64,000 bases of DNA from Rhodocyclales bacterium (GTDB lineage Bacteria; Pseudomonadota; Gammaproteobacteria; Burkholderiales; Rhodocyclaceae): the NCBI GenBank assembly GCA_026399435.1, contig JAPLQX010000019.1:62001-126000 (forward strand), read 5' to 3'. Below the pieces are notes generated by a model. That model was given only the letters and a program-made list of their open reading frames with translations, made no database searches and had not been told where the DNA came from. How positions within the stretch are numbered: the first letter of the stretch is position 1; the number at the start of each line of letters is the position of its first letter. The position numbers were made by a program, and so were the translations under genes. Below are positions 44,964-54,624 of the stretch, one piece after another.

Positions 44964-45832
44964 GTCGTCGCCTGCCTGAAAGTTGTCCGTGTTGGCAGGC
45001 GCTCTGCCTGGGCCTGCTGTCGGCTTTGGCGTTGCTGCTTTCGGCATCCATGGTGCGTGCCGAGGCCATCCATGAGGAAGCGCCGCGCATAGTGGCGGCG
45101 CTGGAACAGGGGCTGGCCGCCGAAATGGGGGTCGGCCTGAAGAAGGATGCGCGACTGGCCCTGGCGCTCTATTGCGACGCCGGCACCATGGGCAGTGCCG
45201 AGGGATTTTTTCGCATCGGCCGGATTCTCGCGCAGGGTCCGGTCTTTCTGCGCAATCCGGCGCTGGCCAATGCCTATTTCGCCCTTGCGGCGAGACTCGG
45301 CCATCGCGATGCGGTCGATCACCATGATGAAAGCGTGGGCAACGCACCGCTCGGCGACGACTGCGGCAACTTCGAGGCCAGCCTGGTGGCGGGGCACTTC
45401 GATCTCGACGGCTATCTGTCGGCGGTATCGCCGGCAAAACGAAAGGTTTCCGACTTGATCCGCCGTCATGCGGCGAGCTATGGCGTCGATGTGCGCATCG
45501 CCCTGGCGGTTGCGCTGGCCGAATCGAATCTGAATTCGCAGGCGGTCTCGCCGAAGAACGCACAGGGCGTGATGCAACTGATACCGGGGACGCAGGAGCG
45601 CTTTGGCGTCAGGCATCCCTTCGATCCGCAATCCAACATCATGGGCGGACTGGCCTATCTGAAATGGCTGAAGGCGCGCTTTGGCGGCGACTGGGCGCTG
45701 GTCGCCGCCGCCTACAACGCCGGGGAAGGCGCGGTCGAGCGGTACGGCGGAATCCCCCCGTTTCGTGAAACCCAGGCCTATGTGCGGCGGGTGCTGTTCT
45801 TCGCAGGCTTTGCGCTGCCGAAGAAGGGTTGA
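44960..45832 (+). CDS. Lytic transglycosylase (SLT domain)
   Basis: A 290-residue peptidoglycan-cleaving enzyme. After an N-terminal signal or anchor segment (LCLGLLSALALLLSASMVRAEA) comes a short Sel1-like helical region (LALALYCDAGTMGSAEGFFRIGRILAQGP). The SLT domain follows, with the catalytic Glu in ALAESNLNSQAVSPKNAQGVMQLIPGT and the AAYNAGEGAVERYGGIPPFRETQAYVRRV motif. The GTG start at 44960 overlaps the upstream stop. It is the second gene of a two-gene unit. Confidence 0.88.
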   Translation: MSRRLPESCPCWQALCLGLLSALALLLSASMVRAEAIHEEAPRIVAALEQGLAAEMGVGLKKDARLALALYCDAGTMGSAEGFFRIGRILAQGPVFLRNPALANAYFALAARLGHRDAVDHHDESVGNAPLGDDCGNFEASLVAGHFDLDGYLSAVSPAKRKVSDLIRRHAASYGVDVRIALAVALAESNLNSQAVSPKNAQGVMQLIPGTQERFGVRHPFDPQSNIMGGLAYLKWLKARFGGDWALVAAAYNAGEGAVERYGGIPPFRETQAYVRRVLFFAGFALPKKG

Positions 45833-45966
45833 CCACAACCCCGGTCTCGCTGTCTGGACCCAAAGAACGTCTTGTAAGGATTTCCGGTCGGCCCCGACGA
45901 AGCTGCAGGAGTCGATTCGGCTCCGCAATCAATTGACCCGACGAAATATTCCAACAGGAGAACAAC

Positions 45967-46278
45967 ATGAAAGATCAGCGCACCTTGATTCAGAATACCA
46001 TTCAGGCTTCCATAGCCGGCTTGATGGCCTTGGGCATCGCGGCGACGGCCGGTTCGGCTTTTGCCGCAGATGACGCCAAGGCGAAGGAAAAGTGCTTCGG
46101 CATCGCCGAGGCAGGCAAGAACGACTGCGGCGGCACTTCCAGCAAGCATGCGTGTGCCGGCCAGTCCAAGGTGGACAAGGATCCGGACTCCTTCAAGTTC
46201 GTTGCCAAGGGCACCTGCGAGAAGATGGGCGGCAAGCTGTCGGCCATGACGCCGCCCAAGATGGACAAGAAGTCCTGA
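45967..46278 (+). CDS. bufA: Bufferin BufA-family peptide (DUF2282)
   Basis: A 103-residue precursor of a copper-binding ribosomally made peptide. It has a long signal sequence ([20 protein letters not shown], cleavage about residue 33) and four conserved Cys in [25 protein letters not shown] and KGTCEKMGG, the typical bufferin core in which Cys residues are converted to thiooxazole by the BufB/BufC pair that follows. A TGTAAGGA ... CGACGA arrangement at 45873-45900 might be an ECF-type promoter but is weak. Metal-stress role is from family knowledge. Confidence 0.88.
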   Translation: MKDQRTLIQNTIQASIAGLMALGIAATAGSAFAADDAKAKEKCFGIAEAGKNDCGGTSSKHACAGQSKVDKDPDSFKFVAKGTCEKMGGKLSAMTPPKMDKKS

Positions 46279-46301
46279 CTCGACTGGCCGCTCTTCAACT
46301 C

Positions 46302-47162
46302 ATGAGTGAGCTGCCCGCGCAGGCCGGAATCGGCCTGCGCGCCCCACACTACAGCGAAGTGCTCGCCACCCGGCCGGATATTGCCTGGCTCGAAGTGCAT
46401 AGCGAGAACTTCTTCGTTCCCGGCGGTGAAGCGCTGCGGGTGCTCGATGCGGTGCGCCAGAGCTATCCCGTAAGCCTGCACGGCGTCGGTCTCTCGCTGG
46501 GTTCGAGCGACGAGCTCAACCAGGAGCATTTACGCAAGTTGAAGGTGCTGATTGAACGTGTGCAGCCGGCTGCGGTATCCGAGCATTTGTGCTGGTCGTC
46601 CATCGGCGGGCGCTATCTCAACGACTTGCTGCCCCTGCCGTACAGCGAGGAAGCCCTGACCGGAGTCTGCGAACGAATTCGCCGGGCGCAGGATTTTATC
46701 GGACGCCGCATCATGATCGAAAACGTATCGAGCTATGTGCGTTTCAGGGGTGCCGCGATGCCCGAATGGGAATTCCTGGTGGAAGTGGCGCGGCGCAGCG
46801 ATTGCGACATCCTGCTCGACGTGAACAATATCTTCGTCAGCGCAGCCAACCACGGCTTCGACGCGCTCGACTATCTGCATGCAATTCCGGCCGAGCGGGT
46901 CGGCGAGATTCACCTGGCCGGCTACGAAACAGACGAGAGCGAGCCGACCGACGAGGATTTCCTGGTGGATACCCATTCCCGACCTGTGTCCGATGCGGTG
47001 TGGGCCTTGTATGCCGAAACCTTGAGACGCCTCGGTCCGCAGCCGACGCTGATCGAATGGGACAACGACATTCCGGCCTTGGCAGTACTGCTGGCGGAGG
47101 CCGGCAAGGCTCAGGCATTGCTCGAAACCTGCGAGGAGCACCTGCATGCTCGCGCTGCCTGA
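46302..47162 (+). CDS. bufB: BufB, multinuclear iron oxygenase (MNIO, DUF692)
   Basis: Iron-dependent TIM-barrel enzyme that modifies cysteines of the bufferin precursor. The 286-residue protein has the metal-ligand segments LEVHSENFF, VSLHGVGLSLGS, SEHLCWS, MIENVSSYV, LLDVNNIFVSAANHG and GEIHLAGYE, with conserved His, Glu and Asp. ATG 46302 lies 23 bases after the bufA stop. Its end overlaps bufC. Position between precursor and DUF2063 partner is diagnostic. Confidence 0.93.
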   Translation: MSELPAQAGIGLRAPHYSEVLATRPDIAWLEVHSENFFVPGGEALRVLDAVRQSYPVSLHGVGLSLGSSDELNQEHLRKLKVLIERVQPAAVSEHLCWSSIGGRYLNDLLPLPYSEEALTGVCERIRRAQDFIGRRIMIENVSSYVRFRGAAMPEWEFLVEVARRSDCDILLDVNNIFVSAANHGFDALDYLHAIPAERVGEIHLAGYETDESEPTDEDFLVDTHSRPVSDAVWALYAETLRRLGPQPTLIEWDNDIPALAVLLAEAGKAQALLETCEEHLHARAA

Positions 47163-47937
47163 AATCCAGTCGCGGTTCTACGCCGCGATCATGGCCGGGA
47201 CGGAACCGGTCGAAGTCGCCGTGCTGCAGGTGCTGGAAGAAGATGCCCGGCGGGGGCGGCGCCGGCTCGCGGCCTACCGTCGCGGCATTTTCGGCAATCT
47301 GTGCAATGCCCTCGTTGCTACGTATCCGCTAGTCAGCCGCATCGTCGGACTGCCGTTCTTTCGCGAAGCGGCACGCCACTACATAGTGGCGAACCCGAGC
47401 CGCAGCGGTGACCTGAATGACTACGGTGAAAGCTTTGCCGGCTTTATCGGCGATTACCCGCACGCCCGCGAACTGCCCTACTTGGCAGACGTGGCCCGGC
47501 TGGAATGGCTGGTGCAGTCGACGCGCCACGCCGCCGACTGCGGACCGGCCGATCTCTCGATTCTCGCCGGCATTCCTGCCGAGCGCTATGGCGACCTTGT
47601 GTTCGAACTCGATCCGACGTGCGCACGCATGGATTCCGTCTGGCCGGTGCACGCGGTCTGGCGGGTGAACCAGGAAGCTTACATCGGCGATATGCAGGTG
47701 GACTTCTCGCGGGGCTGCCGGATATTGCTGCGGCGTCACATGGGCGCCGTCTCGTTGGAATCGCTGAGCGCTGCCGAGGCGGCCTTCCTCGATGCATTGG
47801 CCGGCAGGATGCCGCTGGCACAGGCAGCAGCGGCGGCATTGCACGAGGACGCCGATTTTGATTTCGGCACAAGACTGCAGGAATGGATGGCCAGCGGATT
47901 GTTGTACAAGACCATGCTTGAGACATCGATGGAGTAA
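47146..47937 (+). CDS. bufC: BufC, DUF2063 partner protein
   Basis: A 263-residue protein of the DNA-binding-domain-like DUF2063 family, thought to bind the precursor and recruit it to the MNIO enzyme. It has the typical start IQSRFYAAIMAGTEP and RRLAAYRRGIFGNLCNALVATYPLVSRIVG, then LPYLADVARLEWLVQST. The C-terminal half contains the strand-rich domain with AVWRVNQEAY. It overlaps bufB by 17 bases and is followed after 4 bases by a DoxX gene, completing the usual buf operon. Confidence 0.9.
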   Translation: MLALPEIQSRFYAAIMAGTEPVEVAVLQVLEEDARRGRRRLAAYRRGIFGNLCNALVATYPLVSRIVGLPFFREAARHYIVANPSRSGDLNDYGESFAGFIGDYPHARELPYLADVARLEWLVQSTRHAADCGPADLSILAGIPAERYGDLVFELDPTCARMDSVWPVHAVWRVNQEAYIGDMQVDFSRGCRILLRRHMGAVSLESLSAAEAAFLDALAGRMPLAQAAAAALHEDADFDFGTRLQEWMASGLLYKTMLETSME

Positions 47938-47941
47938 GCGA

Positions 47942-48424
47942 ATGAACCCCGCAACCACGCAGTTGTTGCCCCTTGTGATGCGACGCGCAAACGCCCTTGC
48001 CGCGCATCTTGAAAACTGGCTGACTCCGCTGTTCGATCTCGGCATCCGGCTTTATGTGGCCAGCGTGTTCTTCCGCTCCGGCTGGCTAAAGATATCTGAT
48101 TGGGATTCGACCCTGGTGTTGTTCGAGAACGAGTACCACGTGCCGGTCCTGTCGCCCAATGCCGCCGCCATCATGGGTGCAGGTGGCGAACTGCTGCTGC
48201 CGGTGCTGCTGGCTCTGGGGCTGGCCGGGCGCTTCGGCGCCGCCGGGTTGTTCGTGGTCAACGTCGTCGCGGTGCTGTCCTACCCCGACCTGTCGGACCT
48301 GGGGCGCGCAGACCACTTGTTGTGGGGCGTGCTGCTGCTCGTCACCCTGCTGCATGGCCCGGGCCGGCTGTCAGTCGATTGCTGGCTGACGCGCCGGCTG
48401 GACCGTGGTCGCCAGACCGGTTGA
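47942..48424 (+). CDS. DoxX-family membrane protein (BufD-like)
   Basis: A 160-residue protein with four hydrophobic segments: DLGIRLYVASVFFRSGWLKI, GGELLLPVLLALGLAGRFGA, GLFVVNVVAVLSYP and HLLWGVLLLVTLLHG. The FFRSGWLKISDWDSTLVLFENEY motif is typical of DoxX proteins encoded at the end of DUF2282-DUF692-DUF2063 operons. It starts 4 bases after bufC. It probably supplies a membrane redox or transport step for the bufferin pathway; the exact role is not established. Confidence 0.87.
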   Translation: MNPATTQLLPLVMRRANALAAHLENWLTPLFDLGIRLYVASVFFRSGWLKISDWDSTLVLFENEYHVPVLSPNAAAIMGAGGELLLPVLLALGLAGRFGAAGLFVVNVVAVLSYPDLSDLGRADHLLWGVLLLVTLLHGPGRLSVDCWLTRRLDRGRQTG

Positions 48425-48456
48425 GAGCGTCCGGCCTTGCCAGGTCAGCCCCGGTC

Positions 48457-50031
<1,575 letters not shown>

Positions 50032-50080
50032 GGCGGCAGGGATATCGATGCGAAGGGCCGCGATTATACGGTGCCGGCGA

Positions 50081-50120
50081 GGAGTTCCCAAAGGGACGCA
50101 CCGCGCTGGCGCTACGGCGA
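50081..50120. repeat. Palindromic repeat family B, intergenic copy upstream of prfC
   Basis: GGAGTTCCC-AAAGGGACGCAC followed by CGCGCTGGCGCTACGGCGA matches the intragenic copies in recO and the flavoprotein gene, with a few changes and an extra two bases near the end. It lies in the gap between prfC and the RHH gene, in the opposite orientation to both. Confidence 0.75.
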
Positions 50121-50135
50121 TCCGCCGCCTTGCGG

Positions 50136-50537
50136 TCAGCTTGTGGCTTGTGCGATCCCCATGCGCCGCGAGGACGCCGGAAAGGCGGTGGGACGCGCGG
50201 CTTTTTCGCCCGCCAGCACCCAGTCGGCGTCGAGCGAGCGGATCGGCACGGCGGTATCGGCCGGAATGCGCCCCGACACCTGCAGCGCCAGATAGCGGCC
50301 GCAACTGACGCGCAGGAAGGAGCTGAAGTTGGCACAGTCGCCGCCGGCTTCGGCCAGTTCGTCGTAGAGGCGGGTGATCAACTGCGCCACGCTGAGGCCG
50401 TCGCGTGCGCCGATTTCCTCAAGCACCTGCCAGAACAGGTTCTCCAGCCGGATGCTGGTGGCGACACCGGAAAGCCGCAGGGAACGCGAACGGCAGCGAT
50501 ACAGCTCGGGATCGGCGCTAATGAAAATCCTGCACAT
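50136..50537 (-). CDS. Ribbon-helix-helix domain protein
   Basis: A 133-residue protein. It starts [60 protein letters not shown], the signature of the RHH_4 family, and continues [17 protein letters not shown]. The C-terminal 35 residues are variable. Members are probable DNA-binding regulators of unknown target. A ribosome site (AAGGAG) is close to the ATG. It stands alone between prfC and the PfpI-family gene on the same strand. Confidence 0.85.
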   Translation of the reverse strand: MCRIFISADPELYRCRSRSLRLSGVATSIRLENLFWQVLEEIGARDGLSVAQLITRLYDELAEAGGDCANFSSFLRVSCGRYLALQVSGRIPADTAVPIRSLDADWVLAGEKAARPTAFPASSRRMGIAQATS

Positions 50538-50620
50538 CGCCTTTTCTCCTCAAGGTCGGCAGGGATGCGGGTGCATCCCTGCCGTGCAATGTAGCACCGC
50601 TGCCGCGACGAACGGAGAAA

Positions 50621-51202
50621 TCAAGGTTCGATGCGGGTACCGAGCAGTTTCAGGAACTGGCTGATCCAGGCCGGATGCGCGGGCCAGGCGGGCGCCGTGA
50701 CCAGGTTGCCGTCGGTGACGGCGGCGTCGATCGCGATCTCGGCGAACTTTCCCTCGGCCAACACCACCTCGGCGCTGCACGCTGGATAGGCCGAGCAGCG
50801 GCGGCCCTTGAGCACGCCGGCCGCGGCCAGAATCTGTGCGCCATGGCAAATGGCGGCCACCGGTTTGTTGGCGCTGAAGAAGTGCCGCACCATGTCGAGC
50901 ACCACGGGGTTGAGGCGCAGGTATTCCGGCGCGCGGCCGCCGGGGATCACCAGCGCATCGTAGTTTTCGGCTTTCGTTTCGGCGAAGCTGGCGTTCAGCG
51001 CAAAGTTGTGGCCGCGCTTTTCCGAATAGGTTTGCTGCCCCTCGAAATCATGGATCGCCGTGGCGACGCTGTCGCCGGCTTTCTTGTCGGGGCAGACCGC
51101 ATGTACGCTGTGGCCGACCGCCAGCAGTGCCTGGAAGGGCACCATGACTTCATAATCCTCGACGTAATCGCCGACCAGCATCAGTATCCTCTTGGCTGCC
51201 AT
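50621..51202 (-). CDS. DJ-1/PfpI-family protein
   Basis: A 193-residue flavodoxin-like protein of the DJ-1/PfpI superfamily. It has [23 protein letters not shown] with the conserved Glu, [13 protein letters not shown], and the nucleophile elbow [13 protein letters not shown] with the reactive Cys in CHG. AAGGAG precedes ATG 51202. Relatives include YhbO and PfpI, described variously as protease or glyoxal-damage repair enzymes, so exact activity is open. It is divergent from the large GGDEF-EAL gene. Confidence 0.85.
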   Translation of the reverse strand: MAAKRILMLVGDYVEDYEVMVPFQALLAVGHSVHAVCPDKKAGDSVATAIHDFEGQQTYSEKRGHNFALNASFAETKAENYDALVIPGGRAPEYLRLNPVVLDMVRHFFSANKPVAAICHGAQILAAAGVLKGRRCSAYPACSAEVVLAEGKFAEIAIDAAVTDGNLVTAPAWPAHPAWISQFLKLLGTRIEP

Positions 51203-51424
51203 GTCTCTCTCCTTGTAGTGGCGGGGCATGCACCGCACACCCGCGAGGCATTCTTGCAGCGGCGCAGCGGCGGCGGGTAGTAGCCGGCTAACGCATGGGG
51301 GCGGTTGGCGCAGTGCAGCAAGCGTCGTGCGCCGCCGGCATGCGTTTTGGGAGGGGGTGGGGTGTAACATCGGCGTCGCTAGAATTCTGCGACAAGCCAC
51401 CGATGCTGACAGCCGCACTCAACG

Positions 51425-54400
51425 ATGCCGACAGCCGCGCTCTCTGAAGCGACCAGACGTTTGTTTCAATCCCGAGCGGGCGTCTGGGCGGCTTGGATCG
51501 CTCTTGCCAGCTCGCTGGCACTGACGGCTGTCGCCTGGCGCTACACCCAGCAGGATGTCGAGCGGGAGATGCGTCGTGAGTTCGATGCCGAGGTTATCCA
51601 GGTACGGGCCGACCTCAATACGCGCATTGCCGGCTATACGCAGGCCTTGCGCCGCGCTGCGGCGCTGTTTGCCGCCAGCGACGAAGTGACACGCAAGGAC
51701 TGGCGCGATTTTGTGGCCGGGCTCAAGCTGGAGCGCGACTATCCCGCGATGCAGGCGGTGGCTTTCGCGCGTGCCGTGACCGCTGCCGAACTCGGTGCGC
51801 TGGTCCGCGAGGTTCGCCGCAGAGGTGTGCCTGATTTCGCCGTGCGTCCGCCGGGTCGCCGCGACCGCTATGTAGTGAATGTCTATGCCGAACCCTATGC
51901 CGGGCTCAACGTGAAGGCGCTCGGTTACGACATGTGGGAGGATATTGATCGGCGCGAGACCATGGAAAGGGCGCGCGACACCGGCGAGCCGGCGATCACG
52001 CGCAGGACCACGCTGAAGATCGACGAGCAAGGCAACCCGGCCCCTGCGTTCATCATGTACCTGCCGGTGGTTTCGAAGTCGAGCGGCAAGGTCTACGGCT
52101 ACGTGCTCAGTCCTTTTCGCATGCCGATCCTGATGGAGGATCTGTTCAAGGGTAGTCCCCGTGCCGTATCCCTGGAAATCCACGATGGCGCCGATTCGGG
52201 TCCGGAGAGTCTTTTCTACCGCAGCGCCGGGGAGGACCACCCGGCGGCCGCGAAACTGGTCCACAGCGAAACCCTGACGGTTGGCGGCCGACCCTGGACG
52301 CTGGGTTTTGCCAGCCGCCCGGAACTCGAAGCGCGGGCCGACGTGGGGCGCTCGGCGCAGGTGCTGGCGGGAGGCCTGCTGACGAGTTTGCTGCTGTTCA
52401 GCGTCGTCTGGTCGCTGGCCACCACGCGCGACCGCGCCGTGCGTCTGGCGCGCGAGATGACTGGTTCGCTACGCGAGAGCGAGGCCCGCTTCAGGGTATT
52501 GGTGGAGCAGGCGCCCGACGCCATCGTGGTGTACGACATGGATCTGGACCGGTTCGTGGATGCCAATGCACAGGCGGAAAAGCTCTACGGCTGCACGCGC
52601 GAGGAACTGCTGAATGACGGGCCGGACAGGTTCTATCCGCCCGGCCGGTTCAACGGGAAAACCGCGGCGGAAAATGTTCAGGAGATGCTCGATCGGGCTT
52701 TGGCCGGCGAAGAAGTGTTCTTTGAGCGCACCATCCGTAACGCGCAAGGCAGGATCGTGCGCTGTGAAATGCGGCTGGTTCGTCTGCCTTCGGCCGATCA
52801 TCGGCTGATCCGCAGCAGCCTTATCGACATCACCGAGCGCAAGCAGGCAGAGAAGGTACTGGCGCGCCAGCAGGCCGCGCAGCGGGAAAGCGAGGAACGG
52901 CTGCGCCTGCTGCTGAATTCGACCGGCGAAGCGATCTACGGCATTGATATGGATGGCCGTTGCACCTTCTGTAATCCGGCCGGGCTGCGCATGCTCGGCT
53001 GGTGCAGCGAGCAAGACCTTCTCGGCCGCAACATGCATGCTACGACGCACATCCGCAAGCCTGACGGTTCGCCGCATCCGGCCGATTCATGTCCGCTGTG
53101 CGGCGTGCTCGAAACGGGCGTGGAGGTGTCGGTGGATGATGAAGTGTTTCTCCGCGCCGACGGTAGCAGCTTCCCGGTCCGCTACGGCGCGCATCCGATC
53201 CGGCGCGACGGAGAAATCATCGGCGCGGTGGTGACCTTTACCGATGCAACGAGGCGCAAGGCGGCAGAGGACGAAATCAGGAACCTGGCGTTCTATGATC
53301 CGCTGACGCGGCTGCCCAACCGGCGGCTGATGCATGATCGTCTCGAGCGCGCCCTGACCGGTAGTGCGCGGCACACTCGTCATGGCGCCCTGATGCTGTT
53401 CGATCTGGATGATTTCAAGACACTCAACGACACGCTGGGGCATGATGTAGGCGACCAGTTCCTGATCGAAGTGGCGTCCCGCATGGAGTCCTGCATACGC
53501 GAAGGCGATACCGTCGCGCGGCTGGGTGGTGACGAGTTCGTGGTGATTCTCGAAGACCTCGATGCCGAAGCCGTCGCCGCGATGCAGGCAGAGAGCGTGG
53601 CGGTAAAGATTCAGGCGGCGCTGAACCAGCCTTATCTGTTCGACCTGAGTCTCGTCGGTGGGGACGGCGACACGCGCAGCTACCACTGCACCGCGAGCAT
53701 CGGCATTGCGCTGTTTCGCGATCAATCGCTGTCGGTCGAGGAGTTGATGAAGCGCGCCGACACGGCCATGTACCAGGCCAAGGCGGCAGGCCGCAACACG
53801 CTGCGCTTCTTCGACCCCGACATGCAGGCGGTGGTCTCCGCCCGCGCCACGCTGAATGCGGACCTGCGCGCGGCGATACGCGAGAGCCAGTTCCTGCTCC
53901 ACTATCAGTCGCAGTTCGATGGCGAAGGGCGCATGACGGGCGCCGAAGCGCTGGTGCGCTGGCAGCATCCGCGGCGCGGTCTGGTGTTTCCCGCCGAGTT
54001 CATTCCGCTGGCGGAGGACAGTGGGCTGATCCTGCCGCTGGGCCACTGGGTGCTGGAAACGGCCTGCCGGCAATTGCTGGTCTGGGCGCAACAGCCCGAC
54101 ATGGCCCATCTCACGGTCGCGGTAAATGTCAGCGGCCGCCAGTTCTACCAGAGGGATTTCGTCGAGCAGGTGCTCGCGGTGCTGCGCGAGACCGGTGCCG
54201 ATCCGCAGAAACTCAAGCTGGAAGTCACCGAGAGCCTGTTGCTGCACGACATGAAAGACATCATTGCCAAGATGACGGAGCTGAAGAAAGAGGGCATAAG
54301 CTTCGCCCTCGACGATTTCGGCATCGGCTATTCGTCCCTGTCCTACCTGAAGCGCCTGCCTTTGGCCCAGTTGAAGATAGACCAGTCATTCGTGCGCGAC

Positions 54401-54610
54401 GTGCTCACCGACAGCAACGATGCCGCGATTGTCCGCACCATCATCGCCCTTGGCCGGAGTCTCGGCCTGGATGTGATCGCCGAGGGTGTGGAAACCGAGG
54501 GGCAGCGCGAGTTTCTGGCCCGGGAGGGATGTCACGCCTACCAGGGCAATCTGTTCGGCAGGCCGGTCCCGGCGGAGATGCTGCAGGGGACATCGCCTCT
54601 GGCCGTGTAG
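51425..54610 (+). CDS. Membrane CHASE-PAS-PAS-GGDEF-EAL cyclic di-GMP protein
   Basis: A 1061-residue bifunctional signalling protein. An N-terminal span (about residues 20-38) is followed by a periplasmic CHASE domain (about 65-265, with LKLERDYPAMQAVAFARAV), a second span near 310-330, two PAS domains (VLVEQAPDAIVVYDMDLDRF; LLLNSTGEAIYGIDMDGRC), then GGDEF (LGGDEFVVIL near residue 701) with an intact RxxD inhibition site (REGD) five residues before it, and EAL (TGAEALVRWQHP near 838; also NVSGRQFYQ and DDFGIGYSSLSYLKRLP). Both catalytic motifs are complete, so synthesis and breakdown of c-di-GMP are both possible. Transcribed alone, convergent with recJ. Confidence 0.93.
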   Translation: MPTAALSEATRRLFQSRAGVWAAWIALASSLALTAVAWRYTQQDVEREMRREFDAEVIQVRADLNTRIAGYTQALRRAAALFAASDEVTRKDWRDFVAGLKLERDYPAMQAVAFARAVTAAELGALVREVRRRGVPDFAVRPPGRRDRYVVNVYAEPYAGLNVKALGYDMWEDIDRRETMERARDTGEPAITRRTTLKIDEQGNPAPAFIMYLPVVSKSSGKVYGYVLSPFRMPILMEDLFKGSPRAVSLEIHDGADSGPESLFYRSAGEDHPAAAKLVHSETLTVGGRPWTLGFASRPELEARADVGRSAQVLAGGLLTSLLLFSVVWSLATTRDRAVRLAREMTGSLRESEARFRVLVEQAPDAIVVYDMDLDRFVDANAQAEKLYGCTREELLNDGPDRFYPPGRFNGKTAAENVQEMLDRALAGEEVFFERTIRNAQGRIVRCEMRLVRLPSADHRLIRSSLIDITERKQAEKVLARQQAAQRESEERLRLLLNSTGEAIYGIDMDGRCTFCNPAGLRMLGWCSEQDLLGRNMHATTHIRKPDGSPHPADSCPLCGVLETGVEVSVDDEVFLRADGSSFPVRYGAHPIRRDGEIIGAVVTFTDATRRKAAEDEIRNLAFYDPLTRLPNRRLMHDRLERALTGSARHTRHGALMLFDLDDFKTLNDTLGHDVGDQFLIEVASRMESCIREGDTVARLGGDEFVVILEDLDAEAVAAMQAESVAVKIQAALNQPYLFDLSLVGGDGDTRSYHCTASIGIALFRDQSLSVEELMKRADTAMYQAKAAGRNTLRFFDPDMQAVVSARATLNADLRAAIRESQFLLHYQSQFDGEGRMTGAEALVRWQHPRRGLVFPAEFIPLAEDSGLILPLGHWVLETACRQLLVWAQQPDMAHLTVAVNVSGRQFYQRDFVEQVLAVLRETGADPQKLKLEVTESLLLHDMKDIIAKMTELKKEGISFALDDFGIGYSSLSYLKRLPLAQLKIDQSFVRDVLTDSNDAAIVRTIIALGRSLGLDVIAEGVETEGQREFLAREGCHAYQGNLFGRPVPAEMLQGTSPLAV

Positions 54611-54624
54611 CGTCGGCCTGAAAT

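Noticed and set aside
45579-45600. IPGTQERFGV in the transglycosylase looked like a repeat-derived peptide
   Set aside because: This segment is part of the SLT consensus (MQLxPxTxxRFGV) and has no palindromic DNA around it.
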